DNA from: Ophiosphaerella korrae
Lineage: Eukaryota > Ascomycota > Dothideomycetes > Pleosporales > Phaeosphaeriaceae
Assembly (NCBI GenBank): GCA_028456385.1
Contig: JALNQF010000056.1
Location: 124,001-188,000, forward strand
DNA length: 64,000 nt
Direction of reading: 5' to 3'
The stretch's first letter is position 1; the number at the start of each line of letters is the position of its first letter. Of this stretch, positions 9,191 to 21,100 are shown one piece after another. A program made the position numbers and the translations under genes. The notes beneath the pieces are model-generated. The model had not been told where the DNA came from. It saw nothing but the letters and a program-made list of their open reading frames with translations, and made no database searches.

Positions 9191-10112
9191 AAAGGCCTCG
9201 TAGAACTTTGAACGCCTTCCCATATGCTCAAATCTACAAAAGATGGATTATAACTGTACACTTTATAGGGACCGAATTAAAGTTTTTGATGATAATTTTT
9301 ATACCATAGTAGAAATCAAAATACTCCTTATAGATGCCTAGTGTGCATAAGGGCTCACGTTTATTACCATATACTTAAGGCTGCTTCTTAGCCACTGCAC
9401 TCTCCTAATATAGTAGCTAAAGCAAATGCTTTTTGAGAACTAGCATTTTACTTCAGGCTAGAAGACAATAGTACTTGCTATAGGCTATAGGAGATAGTAA
9501 AGGGATAACAAATAGCATTAAAGAGTACTACTAGTATCTAAAAGAGAATAACACTTACTTTCTTCTTTTTGTAAGTATAGAGCTAACAATTCCAACCACA
9601 CGCCCATCGTCGATAAAGCCCGAACACACACCGTCACCACCCAGGCGACAGAGAAATCCCCGTCTCAGGGACAGGTTAAACTAGCGACACATAGATACTG
9701 CTTACAATAACAAAACACTTGTACCAACTATTATTAACACGCCCCAAAACAAAGTCACTCCAGCAGCACCAATCCCACAACCACAAGGACGCACTCTAAG
9801 GTCTCGCCCACAGGCATAAATAAACTTTATAGCCCGCACGCATCTCTACAGCACCAATACAGATTATTCAACTCTGTATACTACATACACTCCGTTACCA
9901 GCCGCTTTGTTATCCTTTAGCCTTTCCAGCTACCTATTACATAACATTTTCATCCTCTCACCTCACTCTCATCTCTCTCACCTGTAACGAAAAAATGGCG
10001 CAATCAATCGCGCCCTCTCTCACCGCTACCCACACCAGCACGTATATAAACCCCTACAAGAGCCCGCCTACCTTCCTCCACTTCTCTTTTCTATTACACC
10101 ATCGCTACCTCC
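9191..10112. other. AT-rich stretch without a supported gene
   Basis: Sequence 9200-9600 is rich in TA, TAG and CTA steps with no open frame of note, resembling RIP-degraded DNA. From about 9600 C-rich strings appear. An ATG at 9995 opens a frame into the next feature, but that frame differs from the preserved one, so the true 5' end of the relic is not settled. Nothing else was found. Confidence 0.45.
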
Positions 10113-11546
10113 ACTCAAGAGCCCGTCATAGAGCCCGTTGCCTCCACTCAAGAGCCCGTCATAGAGCCTGCTGCCTCCGCCCAGGAACCCGTCACTCAGC
10201 CCGCTGCTTTTACTCAAGAGCCTATCACTCAGCCCGCTGCTCTTACTCAAGAGCCCGTCATAGAGCCCGCTACCTCCGCCCAGGAGCCCGTTACTCAGCC
10301 TGCTACTCTCACACAGGAACCTATCTATACCCCACTTACTACTCAGCTTGCTCGTTACGCGTCAACTAATAATCACGACACACTAGGCTCGCAGGCCTTT
10401 AGAACACACCCTATTCGGTCGCTTAGAAGCCCTCTCAACCTTAAGGGTCCTCGCAACTTTTACTACAAGCCCGCGGCGCTGTATAGGGTATACAAATCTG
10501 CGACACCCCTACCTCCGTCACCATATCTACCCATTCTAACTACGTTGCCCTAAGCCACTCAGCTACCTACTAACTCCGTTCCTAATAATAATAAAGAAGA
10601 CAGCTACATTCTTAAAATAGCTGAAGAGATCTCTAAGCGAGCTGTCTACATACCTACTCTATTAGACAAAGTATAAGAGTAGAGTACTTAGAAACTATTG
10701 CTACTAAACTCTAAGAAGTGGAGCACCCTCCGCAACACCTTTACTAAAGCCAAGAGCAACGTACTCTACTACGTTAAGAAGAACCCTAGCGCATCCTCGT
10801 GAAAGTCTAGGACCTTAATTAAAGACACCTACTAAACTCCTCTTAAAGTAACCTAGCCTAAGAATAATCTTCCTATTAAGAACTACGCCTAGGCTTGCAT
10901 GTCGAAGCACGCAACAGGACTAGCGGCTAGTTTTGTTACCTACTAGCCTAGTAACTACAAGTCCTACTAGGCCTACTAAACAAAACAACCTACAAATCAG
11001 CCTACCGCAATTACAGATTTCTAACTCTAGCCTAACATAAAGATCACTTAGCTGCTAAAGAATTTTAGCATCGACGCCTACAGCACAGTCTACCTTACTA
11101 GTCCACCTATTTTTAAGATCTGTAGAAGATCAGGCACACCTAATATCTATAAATACGACGCATTTAACACTAGTTTTGAGTACGTTGCAAAAAATCAGTT
11201 CTTTAGAGTTAAGTACGCTATAGAGGCGGAACTTAAGGCTACTATTGCTAATTAGCGCTCTAAGATAAAGAAGCTATCACGTAAACGCAAGCCCGTAAAT
11301 ACTACTAGCACTACGCCTACTAAGAAACAAAAAACAAAGGCTACGTTAGCTTTTAACGCTGAACTCTCCAACAATAAACACGCTCCTCGACGTCACACAG
11401 CACCAACTCCAGCACCAAATCCTCTTACGGCTAACCCCTACGCAATAAGCAACATACCAGTCAAGACAGAGCCTGCCGCCTCGCCCCAGCTCTCCGACAA
11501 CGAGTTCAGCTTCGACTACGTCAATGACACCGTCAGCAAGATGTAG
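10113..11546 (+). pseudogene. RIP-like relic of a proline/glutamate-repeat protein, one frame with 15 stops
   Basis: Frame 10113 to TAG 11544-11546 (478 codons) has no frameshift, yet holds 15 internal stops (TAG and TAA, one TGA). Between stops it reads like protein: NNNKEDSYILKIAEEISKRA, then NTSFEYVAKNQFFRVKYAIE, then IKKLSRKRKP, ending with KTEPAASPQLSDNEFSFDYV. Stops from CAA, CAG or TGG by C-to-T or G-to-A changes, without indels, are what repeat-induced point mutation produces. The start is uncertain because the ATG at 9995 is in another frame. The parent family was not recognised; a basic nuclear-type segment and an acidic tail are visible. It may be transposon-borne or a silenced duplicate. 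Confidence 0.65.
10116..10334 (+). repeat. 33-bp tandem repeat coding for 11-residue units
   Basis: Six full units and part of a seventh lie in the frame of the relic. They encode variants of QEPVIEPAASA, alternating with QEPVTQPAALT, 11 residues each. The copies still match well while the downstream frame is riddled with stops. Such short units are below the usual size threshold for RIP. Confidence 0.75.
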
Positions 11547-11749
11547 GCTTGAAGGTCCAGGCCAAGGGACTACAGCCTTGTTGCTGTTTCAAAAGCAACA
11601 CGAAGCATCCCAAAGGACAATTTCAAACGCTTGCACTCTAGTGGGACAGTGCTGGATTGGTTTTTAAAGGGTATCTCGAGGTCTCGAGGTCTCTCTAACC
11701 CAGAGGGGTGGAGACTGTCACGGGACATGACTAAGGACGCTAGCCTCCT

Positions 11750-11768
11750 TATATATATATATATATAT
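11750..11768. repeat. TA dinucleotide microsatellite
   Basis: A run of alternating A and T (about nine TA units) lies between the relic and the truncated phosphotransferase-like pseudogene. Confidence 0.9.
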
Positions 11769-11818
11769 CACTAGCCTAGCTTAGTTGAGAGACATTACAA
11801 TACAATCATACATCTTGA

Positions 11819-12486
11819 CTACTTCATCCATCGGTCCATCACACACTTGGCAGCGTCAACAAAGGCCTTGTTAAATTCATCTTCATTTTTACAGGGGCCT
11901 TTGCTAATTGGGGCTAGTGCCAATTGCGGATCGTTGCAAATCCCACCATTAACAGAGCCTATATATTGGCCCTCGGGGTCCCCGGGGATAGAATGAAGTT
12001 CCATCGTCCACTTTTTTTTAGGTCGGCCTCTATCTGTCGTTTCTGACGGTTGTCTATTACACCTTCCTCTTTCAGTATGGTTTCTAAAGGCGTTCCTTTA
12101 ATATACTCCATGAAGGTGTAAACTTTGTGTTCTATCAGACCGGAATCTCGCTCAAATAGCCCATATGCGTATGCCAGATATACTTTGGGGACAGGTATCG
12201 GCAATGATTGCTTCCCCATGTATAACATAGTCGAAGCTTCTGTAAGGCAGACATCTGTACCATATTTAACACACATTGTCGGAAAATATTTATACGTTTT
12301 GCTATCATCATATTTTGTAGGAAGAGGCTCAGGGCCAACGGCATCAACGTGTTCTGGAGTGGTGATTCCCTGACCTGGAGCCTAATAGAAAATATGCAAT
12401 TGTGGACCGTCCGGCGATGGTTCCCACTTGAGATTAGGCATTGAACGTCTTAGCGGTTCCTGATTAATAGGATTTAGCTTCTCCAT
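11819..12486 (-). pseudogene. Aminoglycoside-phosphotransferase-like (APH family) gene, broken and truncated
   Basis: From ATG 12486 the frame reads MEKLNPINQEPLRRSMPNLK, meets TAG shortly before APGQGITTPEHVDAVG, then VKYGTDVCLTEASTMLYMGK, VPKVYLAYAYG and YTFMEYIKGTPLETIL. These match the N-lobe of fungal phosphotransferase-enzyme-family proteins (PF01636). At an eight-A run (T8 on the plus strand near 12012) the frame shifts by one base. The new frame continues MELHSIPGDPEGQYIGSVNG and stops at 11819. The catalytic HGD..N and Asp motifs of the C-lobe are absent. An in-frame stop, a homopolymer frameshift and loss of the active site make this a pseudogene. The frameshift alone could be an assembly error; the truncation could not. 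Confidence 0.65.
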
Positions 12487-13698
12487 CTTGAATGTTTGGT
12501 ATAAACAGGTGTCGAATGGCATTTGATAGGCAACGTTGAATTAATTTTACCGAGGTATTTCGCAGTGTTAAACTTTGGATTTTGGATTTTGGATTTTGTT
12601 CTATTTCGAGGGAAAAAAGTTTCAATTAAATAAAAATTGTTCATAAAGTATGAGGACTTCTTCTTCTGCATAAGACATGATGATGAGCGCTTGATTTGAC
12701 AGCGGTATTGATTATGGGTTTATACGGCTATCATCGCATTTATGCAGCTATAAATCTACTCTAGGTGCTAGTTAAGGCTTCAAGAACTACAATATTGAGA
12801 ATACCTTGCAGGATAAATACAGAGCTCTTACAAGATTTAACAGGTTGTTTTAAAAATCGCGCTTGAGCTGCAGGTTATGGTTAGGAGAGAATTAGATAGT
12901 GCGTCGGCAACAACTGACAAAGAATGACCAATAAAGCATACCTACCCCAGCAACAATAGTCTGAATCCTTGCCTTGAGATGTCGCCCCCATGGCGTAGCA
13001 ATAGAATGTACTTGCAAGGCATAACCAAAAATATGTATCAGCTCAGAGATAACAAGCACAGGTTCGAGGCCCCGCAAAAGTTGAACATAAGATAGGTAAT
13101 TCAGTTCAATCATCACATACGACCACAGGCGAAGAGGACCACTGGATCCCGTCCGTTCTCCTATCGTTAAACCTTCGACCGGCAGACTAGTAGTCAGGTG
13201 GGTGACCACTGGCGAATCCCTGCTGTTGTATGTTTTTGCTATTGGAAGCTTCTCGTTTCTTTTGCCTGAGCTTGCGTGGTTGATGACTTCTTTTTATGTG
13301 ATCTCAGCAAGGCGTCCTATTTATTGTCTTCGGTGGTGGGTTTGCAATGTGCATCGCCATTCACACTAGCGAAGTGTTCCAACTAAACCGCGTCCTCTGT
13401 CATATGTTGGTGATTGCTTTATCGACTCATTGTGTACATGAGCATAGCAAGGTGTGGTGCCTCCTAAAGGAACGACGCATTGAACTAAAACTTATGCCTG
13501 GTTTACGATAATGATACAAGACAGAACAAAGCTAGCAGATCACCATACCACGGAAACGAACCTTTATCACAGCCCGCAGACAAAGAGTCAGAACAAGCCC
13601 ACGCTCATATGCGAAACGTCAAAGAAGCCATACCAACCCGCTGGTGATGCTAATATATGCTTAGGAAAACCGCCCAAACGCAAAACATGCAAAGTGAT
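12487..13698. other. Intergenic stretch, no supported gene
   Basis: A 105-codon minus-strand frame at 12892-13209 begins at GTG, has no domain and is not called. AT-rich sequence and a repeated ggattttggattttggattttg run occur near 12570-12600. The last few hundred bases are the likely 3' flank of the YVC1 gene. Nothing else was recognised. Confidence 0.45.
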
Positions 13699-16600
13699 TT
13701 ATAGACTGGAACCCATGCGCTCATCTCCACTAGTTCGCCTACTGCTTTTCTTCTTTCCTTTGCCCTTCTTCTTTGACATGTCGATGGGCGGCGTGTGTGT
13801 ACCGCGACTGCCACCTTGGCTATCGCCCTGCTTCAGGCCCTTGACTTCTTGCAACATATCACGGAATCCCTCCTCAAGCGTCGTCATTCTTGCCAGCATA
13901 ATTCTACTCATGCGGTTTGAGTCCGACTCTGAGTCGCTGCCTTTGCGCTCACGTGCTTTCATTCTAGCAGCTAGTTCGAACTGCGTGGTGAATGATGCGG
14001 GCAAAGTATTGAGATTGCCGAAATTTGGGTTGAGATTGTTGTCCCCGAGATCAGAGGCAAGATCCAAAGCAACAGCGGTGAAAGAGGGTGCACGATTTCT
14101 ATGGTTTATGGCGAGGAGATTGGCAGTATTGGGTGTAGTTCGTCCTGATTCACGAGGCGGCATGATCGCACGAGGTCGTGATGTTGCTCCAGTAGCAGCT
14201 GGTTGCTTTGGCGTGCGGGTTCCAGCCAATATTGCCTTTTCCATGCGACCTGGGGTTGCTGTCCCACTGCGATTAGCAGTCTTCGGGCGCCGCTCTGGTG
14301 AGATAGACCGCGATAAATCCATGGTCTCTTTCGTCGGACTGAATAGCACTGTGCCAGTTGATAAGTTGCGATTGTGGCCTGGCTTTTTGCGCAACTGCTT
14401 TTTACTGGGAGAGTCCTGCAGTTCTGCAAAACTTGATTCGGACGGACTTCTAGTCTGCTTTAGGCTTTCATGTTTGGCAATTACTCCAAACACCGGTGCG
14501 GTGGAAGAGTGTCGAGATGAGACCCTTACTGGGGTTCGTGCTTGATGCCTTGGTAGAACGGCCATAGGAGTACGGAAGAACTCTTCCTCGGAAGACTGGT
14601 GACCCGTGGGGGGCCTTTTGTTTTCTTTGGCCGAGGCTGAAGCTATATGCGCACTTGTTCCACTCGAGCTTGCGTGATCGTCCTCATCATCACCATCAGC
14701 ATCGGTTTGCTGTGGGGCTTCCTCCATGTTCATGGCGGGTTCCTCCTCCTCCTCCTCCTCCTCCTCTTCGATTGGCAACCTGAATGTGTTGATGTTTTCA
14801 TCAGGATCTGAGGCCACCGTACGTATTGCAGCAAGCGGATGCCTTCGTCGAGGTTGGCCTGCGGTCTTGGTACGTCGCAAGAACGGTCTATTGCGATCGT
14901 GGCTCTCAAGCCGATCTAACACTGACCGAGTATCTTCTTGAGGGGGTTGTTGCTCATCATCATTACCCATCTTCTTCATCCAATCGGAAACTACATTACT
15001 AGATTTCCTTCTACCTGTCGGGTACACTGAGGGCCCCTGGATGCTGGAGTCACGGTACGGTCGACGAAACACCTCTTCAAGGGCGCGGTCTTTGTAAAAG
15101 GTCGTAACCGAGGGCTCTCGCAACCGAGGGCTGAACATATCTACAGGGCCACGAATGCTGAAAGCAGGCACTGCTTCCACCGAACCCCGTCGACCGCGTC
15201 TTTCCACTAGATCGGCTGGTCCATAGGAGAGGTTTGACAAAAGAAGGCGTTCGTAGGCAAATATCGTGAAGAGAATAGGCATGTGTGTAAGCTTGATGAT
15301 CAACCGGTTTGCTCGTAAGAACTTCTTGAATGGCATCATGTATTTGATTGGGATAAGCAGCCAGCCAATGATGTTTGTAGGAGGAATGTAAGAGAATAGC
15401 GCATCCGACTTGACCATGGATATTGTATTGACGGCAAATAAGAATTGGTGTTCCTCATCTGCATTCTTAACCACCGCCATGAACGAATTGGTCAAGACAG
15501 TGACCAAGATGGTAACAATGAGGAAGTGACAGATGAAGAGGAACAAAGCGAGCAAGGCTCGACCTAGGATGTTCATTTCTCCCCACAGGTCCCAGGCGGC
15601 TGGAGTGAAGCCCATGACAAGCTGGAAAATGGCATATGCAGCATCCGAAGCTCCAAGATCCCGCTTGAATGCTAAACTAAAGGCGACGAAGAAGCCGCTG
15701 CAGCTAATGACAATGAGCACTAGAATAGCGACCAGGTCCATAGCCATCATTTTGAAGGCAATGAGTAGCTGAGAGAAATATCGATAGTGGTCTAGCGCTG
15801 AGAACAGTCGGGGAAAGAGCAGAACCGCAGTTGATCCAAGAACGTCGTATGCCATAGCAGCGACTCGATGTCGGCTCACATCAGGCATCAGAATACCGTA
15901 AAGGCGAAGGATATAGTAAGCCATGAACATGAGAAGAATGCCTAGATCAAAGGCGTTCCATACACTCATAATATATAGGCCAAAACCTTGCTCAGAGAAA
16001 CCGACTAGCTCATCCAGCATATAGCCAGCGCTCCAGAACCAGAACAGGACTTCCAACCCAGTGATGTCGTCTGACTTCTCCGAAAGCACGGCTAGGAACA
16101 GGGCAAGCATGACACCGAAAGACAGCGTGGAGAACAGGTTGCGATAGCGGGGGACTCGCAGGCGGGATAACTTGAAGAGCGAAGCATCGTGGGGATCGTA
16201 CAGAGTTACTGTCCGCCTCATGAGTGCGGCAGTAGGAGCTTGTTGGGTGTCCTGTTTTTTGGGAGGCATGCGGCGAGAGGGGCCCCGCCCAGGGGAGACG
16301 CTGTCAGGGCTGTTGAAGCCACGGCCATGAGAGGTATCAGGGTATCGATGAAGACTGTCAGCAACTGAATGGAAGACGATGGTCCCAGCCCATATGGCCT
16401 CGAGTTGTCGGACGACCAAGGGATGGGCCAGCAACTTCTTTGCCTGGGCACGGATAGCAACCTCGAGGGTAGAGATGCGGGCTGAGCGCGGTGTCTGTCG
16501 CGACCAGTTTATTCCGCCTGGAGTCTGGACACCAGTTGCAGGCAGGTCCAGTCCTTGTAGCGGGTCGAAGTCGTAGGAGAGGGCATCGATCAGCTCTCGT

Positions 16601-17169
16601 GTGGAGAACTCCTTCAGCAGCCTCATAGCCAGCAACTCGCAGATGAGGGCACGTGTTTTGCTGACGCCCACATTGCCAGGGTTTTCTTCGCCCTCCTTCC
16701 TGAACTGCAGGCAGTTGGCGAGCAGGCAGTAGAGGGTGCCGCGCGAGAAGTGTTGGGAGCGAATCTGCTGCTGGATGGGCTTGACGAGGAACTGCGAGAC
16801 CTGTGGCGAGCGCAGCTGGTCCCAGGACAGGGTGGTTTCGCATCGCTGGATGAGGATGATGCGGGTGGCGTGGGTGGTGCTGTAGATGGGGATGCGGTCT
16901 GGCGAGCTGGTTAGCGCCGAGTATCTGTGCATTGATGGCTACCTGCCTAGGAAGGTGGAGGAGAAGACGGGCAGCAAGGGCCCATCACGCCGCCTGTCGC
17001 CGTCCTCGTCGTCTAGCCCGCCGTGCGACCGTCTCGGGCCGTCGTCGTGGTCGTCGTCCAGCTCGCTGTCCGGCCCATGCTGGCGACTGCGGTACCGGTT
17101 CAGGGCAGCAACGAGGGGCGTGGACTCGGACGCGTGGCTTTTCTTGGACCGCACCAGAGAGGCGAACAT
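13699..17169 (-). CDS. YVC1: Vacuolar TRP-like calcium channel YVC1
   Basis: The main exon (1077 codons from an internal ATG at 16932) encodes QRCETTLSWDQLRSPQVSQF, a conserved YVC1 block. A long hydrophobic core with several membrane segments follows (VLFWFWSAGYMLDEL, LVAILVLIVISCSGFFVAFS, then LLALFLFICHFLIVTILVTV) and a Ser/Pro-rich cytoplasmic tail with a poly-Glu run near 14742-14770. An upstream exon from ATG 17169 (FASLVRSKK to LLPVFSSTFLG) joins it. Donor GTAGCC at 16942 is in phase with acceptors at 16907 (36-bp intron) or 16880 (63-bp intron); protein similarity favours keeping PIYSTTHATRI, while intron size favours the longer. YVC1 releases vacuolar Ca2+ and is activated by PI(3,5)P2 in yeast. 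Divergent from URA2. Confidence 0.88.
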
Positions 17170-18137
17170 GGAAGAGGGCCCAATGGTCGCTGTCGCCAGT
17201 GGGTGTCGAGGTGGTCGTGGGTGCGAGCGAGCACGGGGGGCGAAATTAGAGAGGTATTAGATGCGGCGGTTGGCGACTAGTCAGGGTGATAAGCCAGCAA
17301 AAGGCTCTGGGGGGCGCTTCCCTCATCTTCAGTCCTGATACACACACACATAGACTACACCGCTTCGTGCAACCAGGCCGAGCAAGTGAAGCAGAGCCAT
17401 TGCACTGTGCTCGGCTCTTCTCCCAGGCCCGGTTGGGGTGTGCACGCCCACCGGCGGTTGATTGGCCCAAAGACGATGCGAATCGCCAACCTGCACCTCC
17501 CAATGCCATTGATGCCATTGCGCAATGGAGACTATCAACAAAAGTGGGCATTCTGTGCGCCTGCATCGCGGGGTGCGTTCACATGCTCAACACGCCGCCC
17601 TGTTTTCAATACCTATGCCTGACCCCATGATGCGCGCCTATCAACCATCAACCCAGACTTGTGTAGAGCTGTCCTCACCCCACGTCTACCACGCCGACTA
17701 CGGCCGTGCCTAGACAGCGAGAGTGCGTGTGCCCTGCCTCGAGTCCTCGACGCGTGCAGACACGACCACCCCGAGACCGCTGGCGGTGATGTCGCCTTGC
17801 ATAGGCCGTTGGCTAGTCTCTGCAAACAGCCATGCTTGTGATTCGCGGCTTTCGTGCCTCGCCTTCACCGCATCTTTTTATTTTCGTTTTTCCTTTTCCC
17901 AATTTTCTTTCGTCATTGGCCATTCGTCCCTTGTGAATGGTGGGGCAGCTTACCGTATCGAGGACCCCGCATGCATTCCGCTAATTAGCTAGCAACCTTA
18001 GCTAGTCGACTCGATAATTTTCCAGACGAAGCTTTTTTTCTGTTCAGCCCCAAGCCCACCCTGGTCTACTCAATTGTCTGGCAGTAGAGCTCCTGAAGGG
18101 TTTCTGAGCCCTCGAGCTATCCTTCACACCCATCAGA
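17170..18137. promoter_or_regulatory. Divergent intergenic region between YVC1 and URA2
   Basis: About 970 bp hold both promoters. It contains a short CA run near 17340, GC-rich sequence from 17400 to 17800, then a T/C-rich tract at 17870-17920, usual upstream of highly expressed fungal genes. No coding frame with a recognisable product was found. Confidence 0.5.
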
Positions 18138-21100
18138 ATGGCGCCCCGCCCCGATGAAAGCCACAACTTGGCTCTCGAACTTCAGGATGGCTACGTCTGC
18201 TTTGGACACAGCTTCGGTGCTGACAAGAGCATTGCTGGAGAGCTCGTCTTCCAAACCGGAATGGTTGGCTACCCAGAGTCCATCACAGACCCCTCATACC
18301 GTGGCCAGATTCTCGTCATAACTTTCCCTCTGGTGGGCAACTATGGCGTGCCCTCGCGAGAAGACATGGACAGCCTCCTCAAGGCCGTCCCGGCACACTT
18401 TGAGTCCAGTGAGATCCACATTGCAGGCCTAGTAGTCGCTACCTATGCTGAAGAAGCCTTCTCCCATCACCTGGCCACCTCTTCACTTGGTGCATGGCTG
18501 AAGGAACAAGGCGTGCCCGCCATTACTGGCGTAGACACACGAGCGCTGACTAAGCGTATCCGAGAAGAAGGAAGCATGCTGGGCCGCCTATTGCAGAGAA
18601 CTGGAAGCGCACCAGGCTCAGTTGAGCTCTCCAGTGCCGCTGCCAACACTGAGCCTCTCCCCGATGGTGAGGCTGAGGATTGGAAAACCAATTTCGAACA
18701 GCTGGACTGGGTAGACCCGAACGCGAAAAATCTTGTAGCTGAAGGTACTGTGCATCACCATCTCGCGCAAGACATGTCCTAACACCAACTAGTTTCCATA
18801 AAAGAGCCAAAACTCTGGTCCCCCGACCCCGCCACAGCCCTCAAGCACCCCTCCGGTCGTCCAGTACGTGTAGTCACAGTCGACGTGGGTCTCAAATTCA
18901 ATCAGTTGAGATGCTTGGTCCGCAGAGGAGTCGAGGTACTGCAGGTACCGTGGGACTATGACTTCCCTCAACTTGCTGGCAAGGAATACGATGGCTTATT
19001 CATCTCCAACGGTCCGGGTAACCCAGCCGTGTTGGAAAATGCTGTAAAGAATATCAAGGCTGCGATGGATGAGGCAAGAACGCCCATCTTCGGCATTTGC
19101 CTAGGGCATCAGCTACTCGCGCGGGCTGCGGGCGCCAATACGCTGAAGATGAAGTTTGGTAACCGTGGTGCAAATATCCCTTGCACCAGCATGCTCACAG
19201 GGAAATGCCATATCACATCCCAGAATCACGGTTATGCAGTCGACTCAAAGACGTTGCCACAAGGCTGGGAGGAGCTTTTTGTCAATGCCAACGACGGGAG
19301 CAATGAGGGTATTCGACACGTGCAACGACCATATTTCAGTGTGCAATTTCACCCCGAGCACACCCCCGGTCCTCGTGACACTGAATATCTGTTTGACGTT
19401 TTCATCAACACTATTCAGAAGAGCATAGATTCGGCCGACATCATGTCACGGCCAGTTGATTTTCCCGGTGGCACGTTCGAGGAAAATAAGAAGTTGGCCC
19501 CAAGAGTGGACGTCAAGAAAGTACTCGTGCTTGGTAGCGGTGGCCTGAGTATTGGACAAGCTGGGGAATTTGACTACTCTGGCAGTCAGGCCATCAAGGC
19601 CCTCAAAGAAGAGGGTATCTACACCATCTTGATCAACCCGAACATTGCTACCATTCAGACATCGAAAGGCCTTGCCGACAAGGTCTACTTTTTGCCAGTC
19701 AATGCCGATTTCGTTCGTAAAGTTATTGAAAAAGAGCGCCCGGACGGTATATATGTTACATTTGGTGGTCAAACAGCGTTGCAGGTTGGCATCCAACTCA
19801 AGGACGAGTTTGATGGGCTTGGCGTGAAAGTGCTCGGTACACCTATCGATACCATCATCACAACCGAAGACCGCGAGCTCTTTGCGCGGAGCATGGAATC
19901 CATTGGTGAAAAGTGCGCCAAGTCAGCATCTGCCAATAACGTTGAAGAAGCTATGCAAGCTGTAAAACAGATCGGCTTCCCTGTCATCGTTCGCGCTGCC
20001 TATGCTTTGGGCGGCCTTGGAAGTGGCTTCGCCGAAGACGATGCCCAGCTGCTCGACCTCTGTAACAAGGCCTTTGCTGCTAGTCCTCAAGTTCTTATTG
20101 AGCGCAGTATGAAAGGGTGGAAAGAGATCGAGTATGAAGTTGTCCGAGATGCCCAAGACAACTGCATCACAGTCTGCAATATGGAAAACTTTGATCCTCT
20201 TGGCATCCATACTGGAGACTCGATTGTTGTTGCACCATCTCAAACTCTCTCTGATGAAGATTACAACATGTTGCGAACTACGGCCGTCAATGTTATCCGC
20301 CACCTTGGTGTAGTCGGGGAGTGCAACATCCAGTATGCCCTGAACCCATTTTCCCGCGAATACTGCATCATCGAGGTAAACGCTCGTCTTTCTCGTTCTT
20401 CCGCTCTAGCCTCAAAAGCTACCGGCTACCCTCTTGCTTTTGTTGCAGCCAAGCTTGGTCTCAACATTCCACTCAATGAAATTTCCAATTCGGTGACTCG
20501 CGTGACCTGCGCATGCTTCGAGCCGTCGCTCGATTATGTTGTTGTCAAGATACCTCGATGGGACCTCAAGAAATTCACACGAGTATCAACTCTCCTGGGA
20601 TCTTCGATGAAGAGTGTTGGTGAAGTCATGAGTATTGGCAGAACTTTCGAGGAAGCGATACAAAAAGCCATTAGGGAGATCGACCCGAACAACCTCGGTT
20701 TCAATGAGACCACTGCCTTGATGGGGATTGACCAGGAGCTGCAAACACCTTCCGATCAGAGACTGTTCGCCATCGCAAATGCCATGCAATCTGGCTACAC
20801 TATTGACAAGATTTGGGAGATGACCAAAATTGATAAATGGTTCCTCAGCCGCCTCAAAGATTTAAGTAACTTTGAGAGGAAAATGACAAATTACACCACC
20901 AGCAGCATCACTGTCCCGCTTTTGAAGAGAGCCAAAGAACTTGGCTACTCGGACCGTCAGCTCGCCAAATTCTGGGACACTAACGAACTTGCCGTTCGCC
21001 GCACTCGTGTTGATGCTGGAATCTTCCCCGTCGTCAAACAGATCGATACCGTCGCTGCAGAGGTCCGCGCCGTGACAAATTACCTCTATCTGACGTACAA

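Noticed and set aside
9995..10369. 124-codon ORF with His/Arg/Ala repeats
   Set aside because: It reads the 33-bp repeats in the wrong frame; the frame kept open downstream is another one.
12892..13209. 105-codon minus-strand frame with hydrophobic segments
   Set aside because: Starts at GTG, has no recognisable domain, and no splice context extends it.
1..13698. A secondary-metabolite gene cluster suggested by the GATase and APH-like genes
   Set aside because: Both are broken and no synthase or tailoring enzyme accompanies them; the tyrosinase and MFS genes lie far away among housekeeping genes.
13511..14545. 344-codon plus-strand ORF
   Set aside because: Antisense to the YVC1 C-terminal tail; no domain, and the minus frame is clearly coding.
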